From Ampelomyces quisqualis (Eukaryota; Ascomycota; Dothideomycetes; Pleosporales; Phaeosphaeriaceae), in assembly GCA_018398575.1 (NCBI GenBank), contig JAGTXZ010000020.1, positions 992,001 to 1,056,000 of the forward strand: a stretch of 64,000 nt of DNA, given 5' to 3'. Positions 46,599-56,462 of this stretch are shown piece after piece (the first letter of the stretch is position 1; each line of letters starts with the position of its first letter). Under the pieces are notes generated by a model. It did not search any database. It was not told the origin of the DNA and worked only from the letters and a program-made list of their open reading frames with translations. The position numbers were made by a program, and so were the translations under genes.

Positions 46599-48584
46599 AT
46601 GGCTCCTACCGTTCTTGGAAAGAGAACTCGCAGCGCTGCCATCGCAGACGCATCAGGTAAGAGCTCTGGTCGTTGGTCCTGCAGCAACACGTCCCTAACG
46701 CGCCTTGAAGATGCGAAGCCAAGTGTCTCCACGCGCTCAAAGCGACGAGCACAGTTTGTCATCCTCGATGAAGCAGAGAACGAGAATCCTTTCGTCACTC
46801 CGAAAAGGAAGAATGTGGACAATGGCGATGCGATGGATGTGGACGAGTTGGCTGAGGAGCAGCCATCCGCGAAACGTGGAAGGAGAGCTGGCACAACACC
46901 TGCTAAGCACGGCCCGCCTGGATCACGCCTCCCTCTCTCAGCTGCAAAAGAGAACTCGCCGGCGAAAGCACTCCATTCGTCACCAGAGAAGCCCGCCTGC
47001 ACCCCCTCGACACCAAGACATCGAGACGCGCTTGCCCACAAAGTTGCAGTCACCCCACGACACAGGCTCATTGTCGCTGCACGACCATTGACCCCTCGCA
47101 CACCACACACCCCTGGCACGCCTCGACATACTGCTCCCACCATCTACAATGAAGGCCGCCAGGTTTTCGCGCGCGGATCCGCACCATCGGCGCTGTACGG
47201 GCGCGAGGAGGAGCGCAAGGAGCTGGAGAGCTTCATCTCGACACGCTCAAAGAGCAAGAAGTCGGGATGCATCTATGTCTCAGGGCCACCAGGTACTGGC
47301 AAGAGCGCGTTCGTCCACGAAGTTTGTCGCTCTGCTTCGTCAGACGAATCGGCAAAAACCGGATACATCAACTGCATGAGTGTCAAGAACGCGACCGACC
47401 TGTACCGGACGTTGCTCGAAGAGCTTGTCGACATCACCGAGGTCACCGAGGGCGGCGAAATGGACACCTTGAGAGAGCTCTTCATGCAACGCAAGACATC
47501 ATACATTGTCACTCTCGATGAGGTAGATCACCTTCTGGAGCTGGACATCGACCTTCTGTACAATATCTTCGATTGGTCTCTGCACAAGTCATCAGGTCTG
47601 ATCTTGGTTGGTATTGCAAACGCCCTCGATTTCACTGATCGATTTCTCCCACGGCTCAAGGCTCGCGGTTTGAAGCCGCACTTGTTGCCATTCCTCCCAT
47701 ACTCTGCAGCGCAGATTGCTTCCGTTCTCACCTCCAAACTTAAAGCTCTGCTACCGACAGGTTCGGAACATCTGCCTTTCATTCACCCGGCCGCAATTAT
47801 GTTCCTTTCGAAAAAAGTTGCTATTCAATCCGGCGATTTGCGCAAAGCATTCGACATCTGCCGACGAGCAATCGATCTGATCGAGGCCGAGACCCGTGAC
47901 CAACATGCTAAGAAAGCCACGGAGATCACACCATCCCCAACTCCCTCTCCAACGAAGACGCCACTCGTGGATAATATCAACCTGTCTTCTCCGGTCATCC
48001 GTTCGCCTTCGAAGTTGAAGTCGCAGGCTGCGCTTGCGAATTCTCTGGCTCAGCTCACAGTCACCACTGCTCCCCGAGCAACGATCGCACACATTGGCAG
48101 GATTACCGCAACCGTATTCAGCAATGGCACTTCGCAGCGTCTTCGAAATCTCAACCTCCAGCAAAAAGCAGTACTTTGCTCTTTATCGGCCATGGAACAT
48201 AAGAAGCGCGCATTCGCAGAGGAACGCGTCTTCACCACACCCTCGAAATCGCACAACACTGCTCCTTCGATCAAAGAGCTTTTTGAAGCCTACACCTCTC
48301 TCTGTAAGCGCGAGTATACCCTACACCCACTTACGAGCACCGAGTTCCGCGACATTGTTGAGAGTCTGGAGACTTTATCACTGATCACGGCTGTCCATGG
48401 CAAGTCTGGATCACTCGTAGCTGCCGGTACACCAAACAGAAGGGGCAAGAGCAATGGCTTTGCTGGTGGTGTCACAGTAGAGGATCGCCGTGTTGCGAGT
48501 GTGGTTGCCAAGGACGAGCTTTCAGAATCGCTGTCGGGTCCTGGCGCCGCCATACTGAAGGACATGCTCAATAGCAACAACTAG
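46599..48584 (+). CDS. CDC6: Cdc6/Cdc18 replication-licensing AAA+ ATPase, 643 aa if spliced
   Basis: Exons 46,599-46,656 and 46,711-48,584. The 54-bp intron (gtaaga, cctaac branch, GAAG end) is a multiple of three without a stop, so retention would add 18 residues. The N-terminus is rich in Ser/Thr-Pro (TPKRK, SSPEKP, TPRTPHTPGTP), typical CDK sites, plus basic NLS-like patches (KRGRR). The AAA+ domain has Walker A GPPGTGKSA near residue 210, Walker B VTLDEVD near 286, and RSGD-like sensor region IQSGDLRKAFDICRRA. A C-terminal winged helix follows. Cdc6 loads the MCM helicase onto ORC-bound origins. Length fits the fungal family. ATG 46,599 is followed by MAPTVLGKRTRS, a plausible start. Confidence 0.92.
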   Translation: MAPTVLGKRTRSAAIADASGKSSGRWSCSNTSLTRLEDAKPSVSTRSKRRAQFVILDEAENENPFVTPKRKNVDNGDAMDVDELAEEQPSAKRGRRAGTTPAKHGPPGSRLPLSAAKENSPAKALHSSPEKPACTPSTPRHRDALAHKVAVTPRHRLIVAARPLTPRTPHTPGTPRHTAPTIYNEGRQVFARGSAPSALYGREEERKELESFISTRSKSKKSGCIYVSGPPGTGKSAFVHEVCRSASSDESAKTGYINCMSVKNATDLYRTLLEELVDITEVTEGGEMDTLRELFMQRKTSYIVTLDEVDHLLELDIDLLYNIFDWSLHKSSGLILVGIANALDFTDRFLPRLKARGLKPHLLPFLPYSAAQIASVLTSKLKALLPTGSEHLPFIHPAAIMFLSKKVAIQSGDLRKAFDICRRAIDLIEAETRDQHAKKATEITPSPTPSPTKTPLVDNINLSSPVIRSPSKLKSQAALANSLAQLTVTTAPRATIAHIGRITATVFSNGTSQRLRNLNLQQKAVLCSLSAMEHKKRAFAEERVFTTPSKSHNTAPSIKELFEAYTSLCKREYTLHPLTSTEFRDIVESLETLSLITAVHGKSGSLVAAGTPNRRGKSNGFAGGVTVEDRRVASVVAKDELSESLSGPGAAILKDMLNSNN

Positions 48585-49327
48585 AGAGTGCTTCAGAGGA
48601 CGAAATGGATGGGAGTTGATGTTTCTTTCGAAAAGGTCTTAGCGTTTTGCATAAAAGGGTTTGGGGATGCTTCCGACATGCAGTGGACATTATAGGCGGT
48701 GTTTTGAGTTCACTATCGACACCACTCGCGCTTTGGTCTTCAAGACCCTTTCTTTCTTTGCATAGCGAGCTTAGCGTAGCGTTATCACAAGACACTGTAG
48801 GATACGAAATGAAGATGAATCATTACAATAATGAAGTAAAATGAAATCGGTGCAATGATGTGATGACCAATGGATTCGTTTCATTGCAGGAGAGAGAACG
48901 TACGGAGTAGATGTTACGGAGCTTTATATCTGCTGGCGTCAGACTACTTCAGTGTGGCTTTCAGAGTCAAAGAACCACTTCCCTAACGGGATACTTTATT
49001 CAATTAGCGTGTGCGTTTGTAATGAGTCAATTATCGGTTGTTCTTATGCTCAGCCAATCTGTAATTGTCACTGCGGGTTGTTAAGCTCTCAATATCGAAA
49101 TACACTCAACCGAGATGCATGTTTGAGAGGAAGCAAGCTTGTGGAAAACCCGACTCGCATCTGCCATGCATCGACTTGTCCGACACTGAGTGGCGAGGGA
49201 AATCATGAAAACATCGGGAATCTCATGCATTGCTTTCGAATCTGCTGGAGGCCCATTCTTTCACGTAGGTAAGATATGTGTCGCCTTCGTATTTCAATCT
49301 CTCCTTCGTTCTTGTCCCCGCTCGACT
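48585..49327. other. intergenic region, no gene seen
   Basis: Only short frames are present. A 'tacggagta' motif lies at 48,901-48,909 and a partial copy 'ttacggagc' just after. Confidence 0.5.
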
Positions 49328-50272
49328 TTACTCGCCGTCTTGCTTCCGCTTAAAGAACAGTCGAAACCCTTCGCCCAGCGCATCAACCGGCATATGTCCG
49401 AACGTGCGAAACACATCTCTACCGAACACCGTCTCCACCGCATCCGGAATCTCCTTGCATAGACGCAACTGGTAGACCCTAGGATCCCAGTGCGATATGT
49501 CGCTGCGAGGCTCGTATCGGAGCTGTACCTGAACTACCAACTCTGTCAAGCTCGAGAACCCTTGGCCGAGTGCCATGAGAAGATGAAGCTCATCGTTATG
49601 CAAGATGCCTTTGCGCATTGATCTGTCCATGAAGTACTGCACTTTGATTACCAGCGTTGTGACTTGATTGCCTCTCTGCAGCGCTTCCGTCATTTCGGGG
49701 TTGTAGCTCCATAAAGGCATCCAATCCCCCTCGTTGGGAATGTTGATGCACATTCTCTGAGCTAGAGCAGGATTCAAGAGCCCAGCGCTTGGGAGAGATA
49801 TGGATGTCGGGTTGATGCAGCGCGGCGTCCAAGTTGCTTCGAGGCGTAGTTTGGCCATGCCCTCGGCGAGAAAGATTTTGCTGACAAGAAGCCAGTGTGG
49901 TAGTCTGCCGGGACGCAGCAGGCCTGTACCAGGTGGCGAGTGGATATTCTCGAGAGCCAGGTAGCTCCGGTCTTGAGTCCAATAAGTCTTGTGGGTTGAC
50001 TCTACACCTCCATACACCACGCCGCAGACAATGCCTTCGGTACCGAGGTGTCCTGGGCCTTTAGGACCTTGATTGCCGACAATGTACGGTGAATCCATCC
50101 ACAGGTGGTGATAGACGAGATCGCGCAGCTCGCGGTGGAGTTTCATGAAGTAGCAGACCTTCGTGGCCTCGGTCTTTTCCATCTTCTTGGTGGGGTTATT
50201 GGGGCTGTCATGCAGTGTTTCGTTGCAGTCTGTAAGGTCCTCGCGGGGCCGCTTCGTTGACGGTCTCCCCAT
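49328..50272 (-). CDS. hypothetical protein of an 'LRDxVYHxLW' fungal family, 314 aa
   Basis: A single exon. ATG 50,272 gives MGRPSTKRPRED with a basic NLS-like start; the in-frame extension to 50,329 adds 19 less likely residues. The protein begins with a short polar region, then FMKLHRELRDLVYHHLWMDSP. This resembles the F-box-like opening (LPxELRDxIYxxL) of large, lineage-expanded dothideomycete families. Further on are LPHWLLVSKIFLAEGMAKL and LTELVVQVQLRYEP. No catalytic motif is seen. Similar proteins often act as putative substrate adaptors, but this is not shown here. A damaged relative lies at 51,113-51,605 on the same strand. Confidence 0.6.
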   Translation of the reverse strand: MGRPSTKRPREDLTDCNETLHDSPNNPTKKMEKTEATKVCYFMKLHRELRDLVYHHLWMDSPYIVGNQGPKGPGHLGTEGIVCGVVYGGVESTHKTYWTQDRSYLALENIHSPPGTGLLRPGRLPHWLLVSKIFLAEGMAKLRLEATWTPRCINPTSISLPSAGLLNPALAQRMCINIPNEGDWMPLWSYNPEMTEALQRGNQVTTLVIKVQYFMDRSMRKGILHNDELHLLMALGQGFSSLTELVVQVQLRYEPRSDISHWDPRVYQLRLCKEIPDAVETVFGRDVFRTFGHMPVDALGEGFRLFFKRKQDGE

Positions 50273-51112
50273 GGCTACTGGCTGTGTATGCGTCAGGTGA
50301 CAATAAAAGACGCAGAGGCTAGTCGTCACGGGCCATCACTGACCTTGTTACTCAACGAGCCGTCGGGACGGTATGAAGATGACACAGTTGGTAGGCTAGA
50401 TCTTGCAAGAAAGAGGTGTTGGATTCGAGGGCAGCGAAGGTGAATTTCGACACTTAGGCAGAAGTACGAGTAACGATACGTAAAGCGATAGTGAAAGCTC
50501 ACTGCACGCCATTTCGAGCTTGAGAAGCAAACGGAACAGAAGAAGATGACGTAAGAGAGCGCGATGCTGTCTGGTGAAAGGAAGAGTTGGTTAATGTAAC
50601 TAACGAGCACAGTGTTCGATCTCACGAACTGCTTAGAGTAATCGAATCTGTCGATCTATGAATATCTTGACAGGAGAATTCGCAGTTTGATGTAAGAGCG
50701 CCAATTTCAAGACCTTGAAACACAAATGCAGGAGAACACAATACGAACCTCAGACTTTGTGCAGAGATGTGGACGATATTTCGAAGTGATACCGATAGCC
50801 TGTAGCTTAGGGACACTCGTAGAGCTGAGAGGATTCGAGACCTCGTGTATCGATCCAGCCGTACGTGTCCCGCCATTCCCGCTGGTCGTCTTCGTAACGT
50901 TCTTCACGCTTGACAGCCGGTTGATCTGCATTATAGACAAGCCCGGCCACAGTTCGCACCCAATAATTGTGTGACTCGCGCACTGAGCTTCTTCTATTAC
51001 ACACATACACGACCAAAGTCATAATGCCCGCACGCTGATAGTGTTTCAGATGATCAACATACGACTTCATCAGGTCAAAACGGTACCTTTCAGAGCAACC
51101 GCTAGTTTCGAA
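50273..51112. other. region without a supported gene
   Basis: Several overlapping frames of 80-100 codons occur on both strands, none with a domain. It separates the hypothetical gene from its degraded relative. Confidence 0.4.
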
Positions 51113-51605
51113 CTAGATATAAAGCCTTCGGCACGCACCGCGCTTGGTCATTTCTTTTGCTATCCCGGTGTGCACCACCATTTTATCTTTAGCCATGCTT
51201 TTGACTCGGTACACGATAGATCCATCGACACATAACTCAGTGTCCACGTAGTACAGCGTAACAAACTGCACTGAAGCAGGTCCGACAAGAGTAGTCGTCC
51301 GCGAACGAGTCCTAGCGGACTCATCGGCTGCAATTACCAATTCGCCCCGATCGCGAAGGAGAGCAAGGCCTTCGGCGAGCATGGCTTTGCTGATGAATAG
51401 CCAATAGGGCAGGGGCATGCTAGGCACCAATCTGTCATGTAGGTTTTGCGGGTAGGATTTGATTCGACCTGCCACAGCGCAGCAAGCATCGCATGCCCAT
51501 GTATGGTACAGCAAGGTCTGCCAAGTCGACCCAAAGGAAGTGATAAACTTCGTCTCGCAGTTCCAAAGGTAGGCGAAAGAAGATTGAGACACCGTGCTCA
51601 TGCAT
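51113..51605 (-). pseudogene. frameshifted relative of the 49,328-50,272 gene
   Basis: From an ATG at 51,605 the minus strand reads MHEHGVSIFFRLPLELRDEVYHFLWVD, clearly similar to KLHRELRDLVYHHLWMD in the neighbour. This frame is useful only to about 51,500. The similarity then continues in another frame with LPYWLFISKAMLAEGLALLRD, matching LPHWLLVSKIFLAEGMAKLR. No GT-AG intron that restores the join was apparent. The C-terminal half of the family is not found before the stop at 51,113. A pseudogene is likely; a missed intron is the alternative. Confidence 0.6.
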
Positions 51606-51789
51606 GTTCCGTAGAGCAAGGTAATACGGGGTGTCGATGAAGGGAGGAGACGGGACCAGAGATGCTGTGAACAAGGCGCCTCACCGTGGGAAGCCCCCTC
51701 TCATTCGTGTTGGCCGGGTGTCCGTGCTGACGTGGCTTGGCTTGGCTCAGGTCTCTGTTTAGCCTTTAGGTACAATATCTGGCAGCCCT

Positions 51790-52560
51790 TTCACAATCAT
51801 CCGAAGCCTTCCGGATTTGACGCACAAACTTATCATGTCATTACACGATTGCGCAGATGATATTGTGGCGCAGATAATCTTGCTTGTCACCCAAACAGCT
51901 GGGTTGATAGAGGCTATGAAACTTGGACTGATCTTACGACACAATGACACATGAGTCGATCGAGCCTTAACTCTAGCCTAATTCTAGATAGGACGATTTA
52001 ATAACCTTGCTCAGGATTGCATCGTTCATCTTCCTAGACCCGTGTTTGGTTCTAAGGGTATGAGTCAGCCTATGAGAGTCAAACTCATCCAGTCGAGAAT
52101 GTGGACGGAAAGTTCCAATGCGGACGGAAAGTCCCAATGATCTCTGCTGCGCGATCCACAGTACAGTCCAGTTCCTAGCGTAATTCACCTCCCCTGAGCT
52201 TCATGAAGATTTTACTCTATCTTGAGTGCGGCTCGCAGCTCGTTCGATGATGTATTGGAACCTCATCGATTACCTGAGCATGTCGCGAAAGGTGCAGGTC
52301 TCGTTTCATGAAATTCAAGAAATGCGCTCGTAGCGGCTGCCGAAACCGGTCAATCTCAGCTTGTTACAAGACTGGTCTCTAATAAGATTGACGGTGTGTG
52401 TAATACTCATTACTTTGGGGAGGTCTTAGCTGCAGCAGCATCATCGGGTTCCCTGAGCGTGGTCTTGAGTTTACTCGAAAACTGGAATTGGGATAACTGC
52501 ACCGACATATCGAGCAGTCGCTACGTATATGCTGTGTAAAGTTATAAGGATATTGTTCTC
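51790..52560 (+). pseudogene. ankyrin-repeat protein relic
   Basis: The plus strand at 52,327-52,540 reads LVAAAETGQSQLVTRLV, then VLAAAASSGSLSVVLSLLEN, and shortly after, in another segment, YKDIVLALVDRG. These are the helix-turn-helix and loop features of ankyrin repeats. The upstream stretch near 51,790-51,950 contains a helical F-box-like peptide (LHDCADDIVAQIILLV). Frames are interrupted by TAA/TAG stops and shifts, so no intact protein is encoded. The 3' end merges into AT-rich DNA at ~52,590. Called by eye from repeat spacing. Confidence 0.5.
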
Positions 52561-52589
52561 GCGTTAGTGGACCGTGGTCGTCCTGTCTT

Positions 52590-52870
52590 AACCTTGTTAT
52601 AGCATAATAGCGTAGTTGCTTTTATTAGTATTAATTCAGTTGAAGATAGCGCGTAGAACTCTAGGATACGAGGGTAGTAGCTAGTGCTAGGCATTGTAGG
52701 TACGTAGAATAGGCGCTGGAACCTACAAAATGCAAGGATTAAGTTAGTCTAGGCAATTGTTGCAGAAAAAAGAGCTTTAAGGGCGTTAGAGATAAGTAGG
52801 AACGTAGTAGCACAATAATACAAGCTAATTACTACCACCAATATAGGAGTCAATCTTTTCAATTCAACAT
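52590..52870. repeat. short AT-rich RIP-like strip
   Basis: About 280 bp with the TA-rich, TG/CA-poor look of the left island ('gttatagcataatagcgtagttgc' style), inserted between the ankyrin relic and the P450-like gene. Its source element is not identifiable. Confidence 0.45.
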
Positions 52871-53085
52871 GCTAGCCAAATAACAATTAGTGTTATTGAG
52901 AGCGAAGAGTGCCACTGATTGTTATTTGCAACACTGACAGCGTGCCAGAATTGTCCACCATTTTCATTCATAATGTAATCACGCGGGCAATCAGTTCTAG
53001 AGCAGCAATCAGGCGCGCATTGCATAAATATGGAGCCTTGGTCAACTTGAGTCCTGCTCCACTCGACTCTAGAGTCAAAATCAAG

Positions 53086-54390
53086 ATGCTAGACCGCGAC
53101 GAGCAGACCCAGAACGCCAAAGAATGCGCGAACAGGATCAAATTCCAGAGAGAAGACGGCACCCCGTATCCGAGACGGCAGCACGCAAGGGCTATGCCTA
53201 ATCAGAGACTGAAGAGGATATTCGGCATCGACAATGGTTTCACCAATCTGGAAAAATCTTCTAAAATGGGATTTACACAGAAGGCCGAGAAATTGATGCT
53301 GGCTGCAATGAATGTCAACGACGACAATCTGGATGGAGACTGGGTCGATCTACGACGCCGTGCGCTCACATACTTTGATGAATACATGCGTCTCAATGGT
53401 ACACGTACGTTCAAGCTTGCAGCACTCACCCAATACATTACTCTGAAGATGTCTCTTTGTTACCTTTTCGACGGTGCTCATGAAGCATTAAAGAGTGACA
53501 GTCAATTCGGCGATGTCAGCTACATCAGCCAACGTATCAACCAGCTTTGGATCAAGAGTAAGCAGCAGAACCATCTTGACGAAGTAGAGTGTCTCTCATG
53601 GAAGGACGAAACAAAGCTGCACAACGCCCTTCGTCGGGTAACCTTCAGCGTCCCAACGGTTGGTATTGGTGGCTTTACTGACGACACCACGACGGTCGAT
53701 CCGGAGATACCTAGCCAGAATCCAATGAACCTCCTACTACCCGCATACGAGACGATGTGGCGAGTTGTCATACGTTGTTTCTTGGAAGTACAACACCGAG
53801 GTGCGCAGAATAAGACTATCTGGGCTTCTGTCTTGACAAACTATCTGAATGATCTCGAGAACCCGAACAGTATGAGGAACAACGTGTTTCATAAGCCCAC
53901 TGAGACCAACAACGGGTTCATCAGACCAGTCGAAATCATCAAGGAAGCCCTACGTTTGTATCCACCTACACGCCGCGTTCATCGCCTTTTTGACAACAAG
54001 GAAGTGAAAGCTGATATCGAGTCGTGCCACAGACAAGAAATCCTCTGCGGTCACGACCCAGATGTGTTTCGCCCCGAGCGCTGGCAGACTCTTTGCCCGG
54101 AAGCGAGACAATCCTGGTATGACAAGCAAGGAGGAACGCAGAAGGAGCTGAAGGAAAAGCTGAGGAGTGAGGAGGAAAAGCTGGGATACATGCCGTTTGC
54201 ATACTTCTGTGCGGCGGACCATCCAAACACCAAAGAATTCGCTTCCAAGATGATCGCATTGCTAGTAGCTGTTCTTTGCAGTGGACTGGGAGACGAGTGG
54301 GTGATAGAGAATGTTGACAGTCTCCCTCCGTATGGCTCACCGCTGAAATCGGACCGTGCGCAATACGAGGAATTGAGGCTGAAGAAGTAG
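53086..54390 (+). CDS. cytochrome P450-like protein with atypical heme-ligand region, at least 434 aa
   Basis: The frame is open from 52,909 to the stop at 54,390. The first in-frame ATG is 53,086 (MLDRDEQTQ), so an upstream exon carrying the membrane anchor may be missing. P450 features in order: FGIDNGFTN and MGFTQKAEKLM near the N-terminus; an I-helix-like LLLPAYETMWRVVI; the ExxR motif in KEALRLYPPTRRVHR; FRPERWQ; and MPFAYFCAADHPNTKEFASKMIALLVAVL as the Cys-loop region. In related fungal proteins I recall 'CPA' at the position that here reads His-Pro-Asn (His codon 54,220-54,222). It sits in an accessory patch with pseudogenes. Activity is doubtful. Confidence 0.6.
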   Translation: MLDRDEQTQNAKECANRIKFQREDGTPYPRRQHARAMPNQRLKRIFGIDNGFTNLEKSSKMGFTQKAEKLMLAAMNVNDDNLDGDWVDLRRRALTYFDEYMRLNGTRTFKLAALTQYITLKMSLCYLFDGAHEALKSDSQFGDVSYISQRINQLWIKSKQQNHLDEVECLSWKDETKLHNALRRVTFSVPTVGIGGFTDDTTTVDPEIPSQNPMNLLLPAYETMWRVVIRCFLEVQHRGAQNKTIWASVLTNYLNDLENPNSMRNNVFHKPTETNNGFIRPVEIIKEALRLYPPTRRVHRLFDNKEVKADIESCHRQEILCGHDPDVFRPERWQTLCPEARQSWYDKQGGTQKELKEKLRSEEEKLGYMPFAYFCAADHPNTKEFASKMIALLVAVLCSGLGDEWVIENVDSLPPYGSPLKSDRAQYEELRLKK

Positions 54391-55131
54391 CCAGCAATTG
54401 ACTCGCTCAGGGGAAGTATGGGTTGAAAGGGAATGGGAGGGAGATTGATTTTACTGTGAGAGTTCAGACTCCGTAAAGTTGACAAAGTGCATGTTAAATA
54501 ATTATTGCTGTCCTAGGTCTCCAACGGCTCCATATACAAGCTAACCGCCTCTACCCCTAACCCTAATTATAAATGCTTTAATCTCAAGGACTTTAAGAGA
54601 TAATATGCTACCAAGATATGTACTAGTGAAGAGCAACGTGCGTATGTACAAGGTGTAGGGAACGGAGGAATCAAGGTACAGCTTAGGATAAGGAGTGTTA
54701 CTTTCTTAAGAATGGCAGAAATAAGGGCAGGTGGCACTCCAAGAGAGGGTGTAAGGAGATACTAAGGGAGTTTTTGTTTTGGAAAGAGCAGAGTGAAGAG
54801 CAAGAAATGACTAGGTTACTTAAAGACACATTATGCATTCAATCTAAATCTTCCGCTAATGATGGCTGCTTTGCCTCCTTCTGCAGTCTAATCATGTTTA
54901 CTCTATGCATGGTTGACCTGACTAGTAGATGCAATTCTGTAATTTGGGATAATAGGGTTTTTTGCACGCTCACTGCGCACCGTGCTATCACGTCCCGAGA
55001 CGAATTGCAAGATTGCATGCATAAGGGCCACACACGTGAACGCCATTTTAAGCTATTCTACGGAGCATATGCAACCAAAACCGCACTTATGCAGGGGTAT
55101 CTCAACCTCCAAATCTTTTCAGTGAGAATCG
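54391..55131. other. region without a supported gene
   Basis: Only unconvincing frames occur. It includes two telomere-type units CCCTAACCCTAA at 54,555-54,566 and AT-richer DNA at 54,570-54,780. Confidence 0.45.
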
Positions 55132-56462
55132 TCATGAACGCTTCATGCCCGAGTCTTGGAGAACCGCCAGTCGTCGTCCAATACTGCCAAAGCATACGCA
55201 ACTACAAAATAATACACTTCCGACCCATGTTACTACAGCTAGATTGTCGTAGCTGACTACACCAGCGAACAGCTCGCCTCTCATGTCTCCAGGTGTGGAT
55301 TGACCTGCAGGGTGCCTGCTGCTTACAGGTGATTGTGTCGCGTTGGTTGTCGCTGGCAACGACGGGGAAGGTAAGACGTCCGGATTGGACAGGAAGATGA
55401 AGGACGTAAGAACCGAGGTGACGATGAGCGAGCAGGAGAGGCCAGGCTTGGAGCGATCGAGTATATACCAGAGGGCTGGGTTGACCAGGGCGAGGGTCAA
55501 GGTTAGTTGTAGCGTAGACTGCCAGGGTAGCCGACGCTGTAAGCGTGTCAGCACTACATTCATGTAAAAGAAATGTGTGCACGACTTACGATGGCAAATG
55601 CGATGCCCACAAAGGCAGCCACACTTCGAACCACATCGTTAATCTGTTCGCTCATGGACAATGAGCCATCCATCTCTGAATCGGTATCCTCAACATAGTC
55701 CTGGGGGGGATCTCCACTCCAGGCGAAGTCGACGTAGGGTAGCAGACTCCCGAGCGCAACGCCAAAGAGGCCCCAACTGGCCAGGTATATCCAATTCCCG
55801 CGGTGCACGCCCCCCATGTGCACTGCCGACAGCTGCCTGGTATCGTGCAAACGAGACACGATGAGTCCGTAGACAACGCCGAATAGGAACAGCGCCGCCA
55901 ACTTGCCAGCTGTGACGGCGTGTTTCGCTGCTCCGTGTCGTGCGCGTCGTGGTGACTGAACCTTAGTCTTGCCCTCGTTCTTACTCGTCCGTGTCCCTCC
56001 TCGTGCTCGAGTCTTCATACTAATACCGGCATCTGGACTGCCCATTCCACTGTCGAAAGCCTGATTGCCCATGGCTGTGTGTGCTGGGGTTTCTGCGCCC
56101 GATCCCCACGGCGTTGCCGCCAGACTGGCAGCGCTCGATGTAACATCATCGTATATGCCGAACAGTGTACTGCTCGTCATATTCAAGAAGCTCTTATTGT
56201 GCGGAGGAGACGCTTGCTCCCCGTTGCCTTCGTCCTCGTCGTCATTGCGAGAATTGTAGGTGCGCAAGAGCCGCGCATTGAGCTGCGAAAGGAAGTCGGA
56301 CGATCGTGGAGTGTCGCTTGCGCTGGGCGAAGCTGGCTGCGCAAAGTCGTGCGTAGGGGACGCGGCCGAGTCGTTGTATGTGCTGTCGAAGTTCCGTCGT
56401 GGAATGGGCTTGTGGATGTGTGGTGGTGGTGCATTCGAGGAGGTCAAATGCTCGTCCGCCAT
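55132..56462 (-). CDS. INSIG-domain ER membrane protein, 425 aa
   Basis: Two exons on the minus strand (55,590-56,462 and 55,132-55,536) with a 53-bp GTAAGT...ACAG intron in phase 0. ATG 56,462 (MADEHLTSS) is preferred; upstream codons lack an ATG. The first ~185 residues are polar and Ser/Pro-rich. A hydrophobic stretch (AALFLFGVVYGLIVSRL) follows, then GNWIYLASWGLFGVALGSLLPYVD, NPALWYILDRSKPG, SLIVTSVLTSFIFL and VGSVLFCSCVCFGSIGRRLA. These are the blocks of INSIG proteins. INSIGs bind sterol-sensing partners in the ER and regulate HMG-CoA reductase or SREBP. The partner here is inferred. A 12-bp minisatellite lies ~90 bp upstream of the start. Confidence 0.85.
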
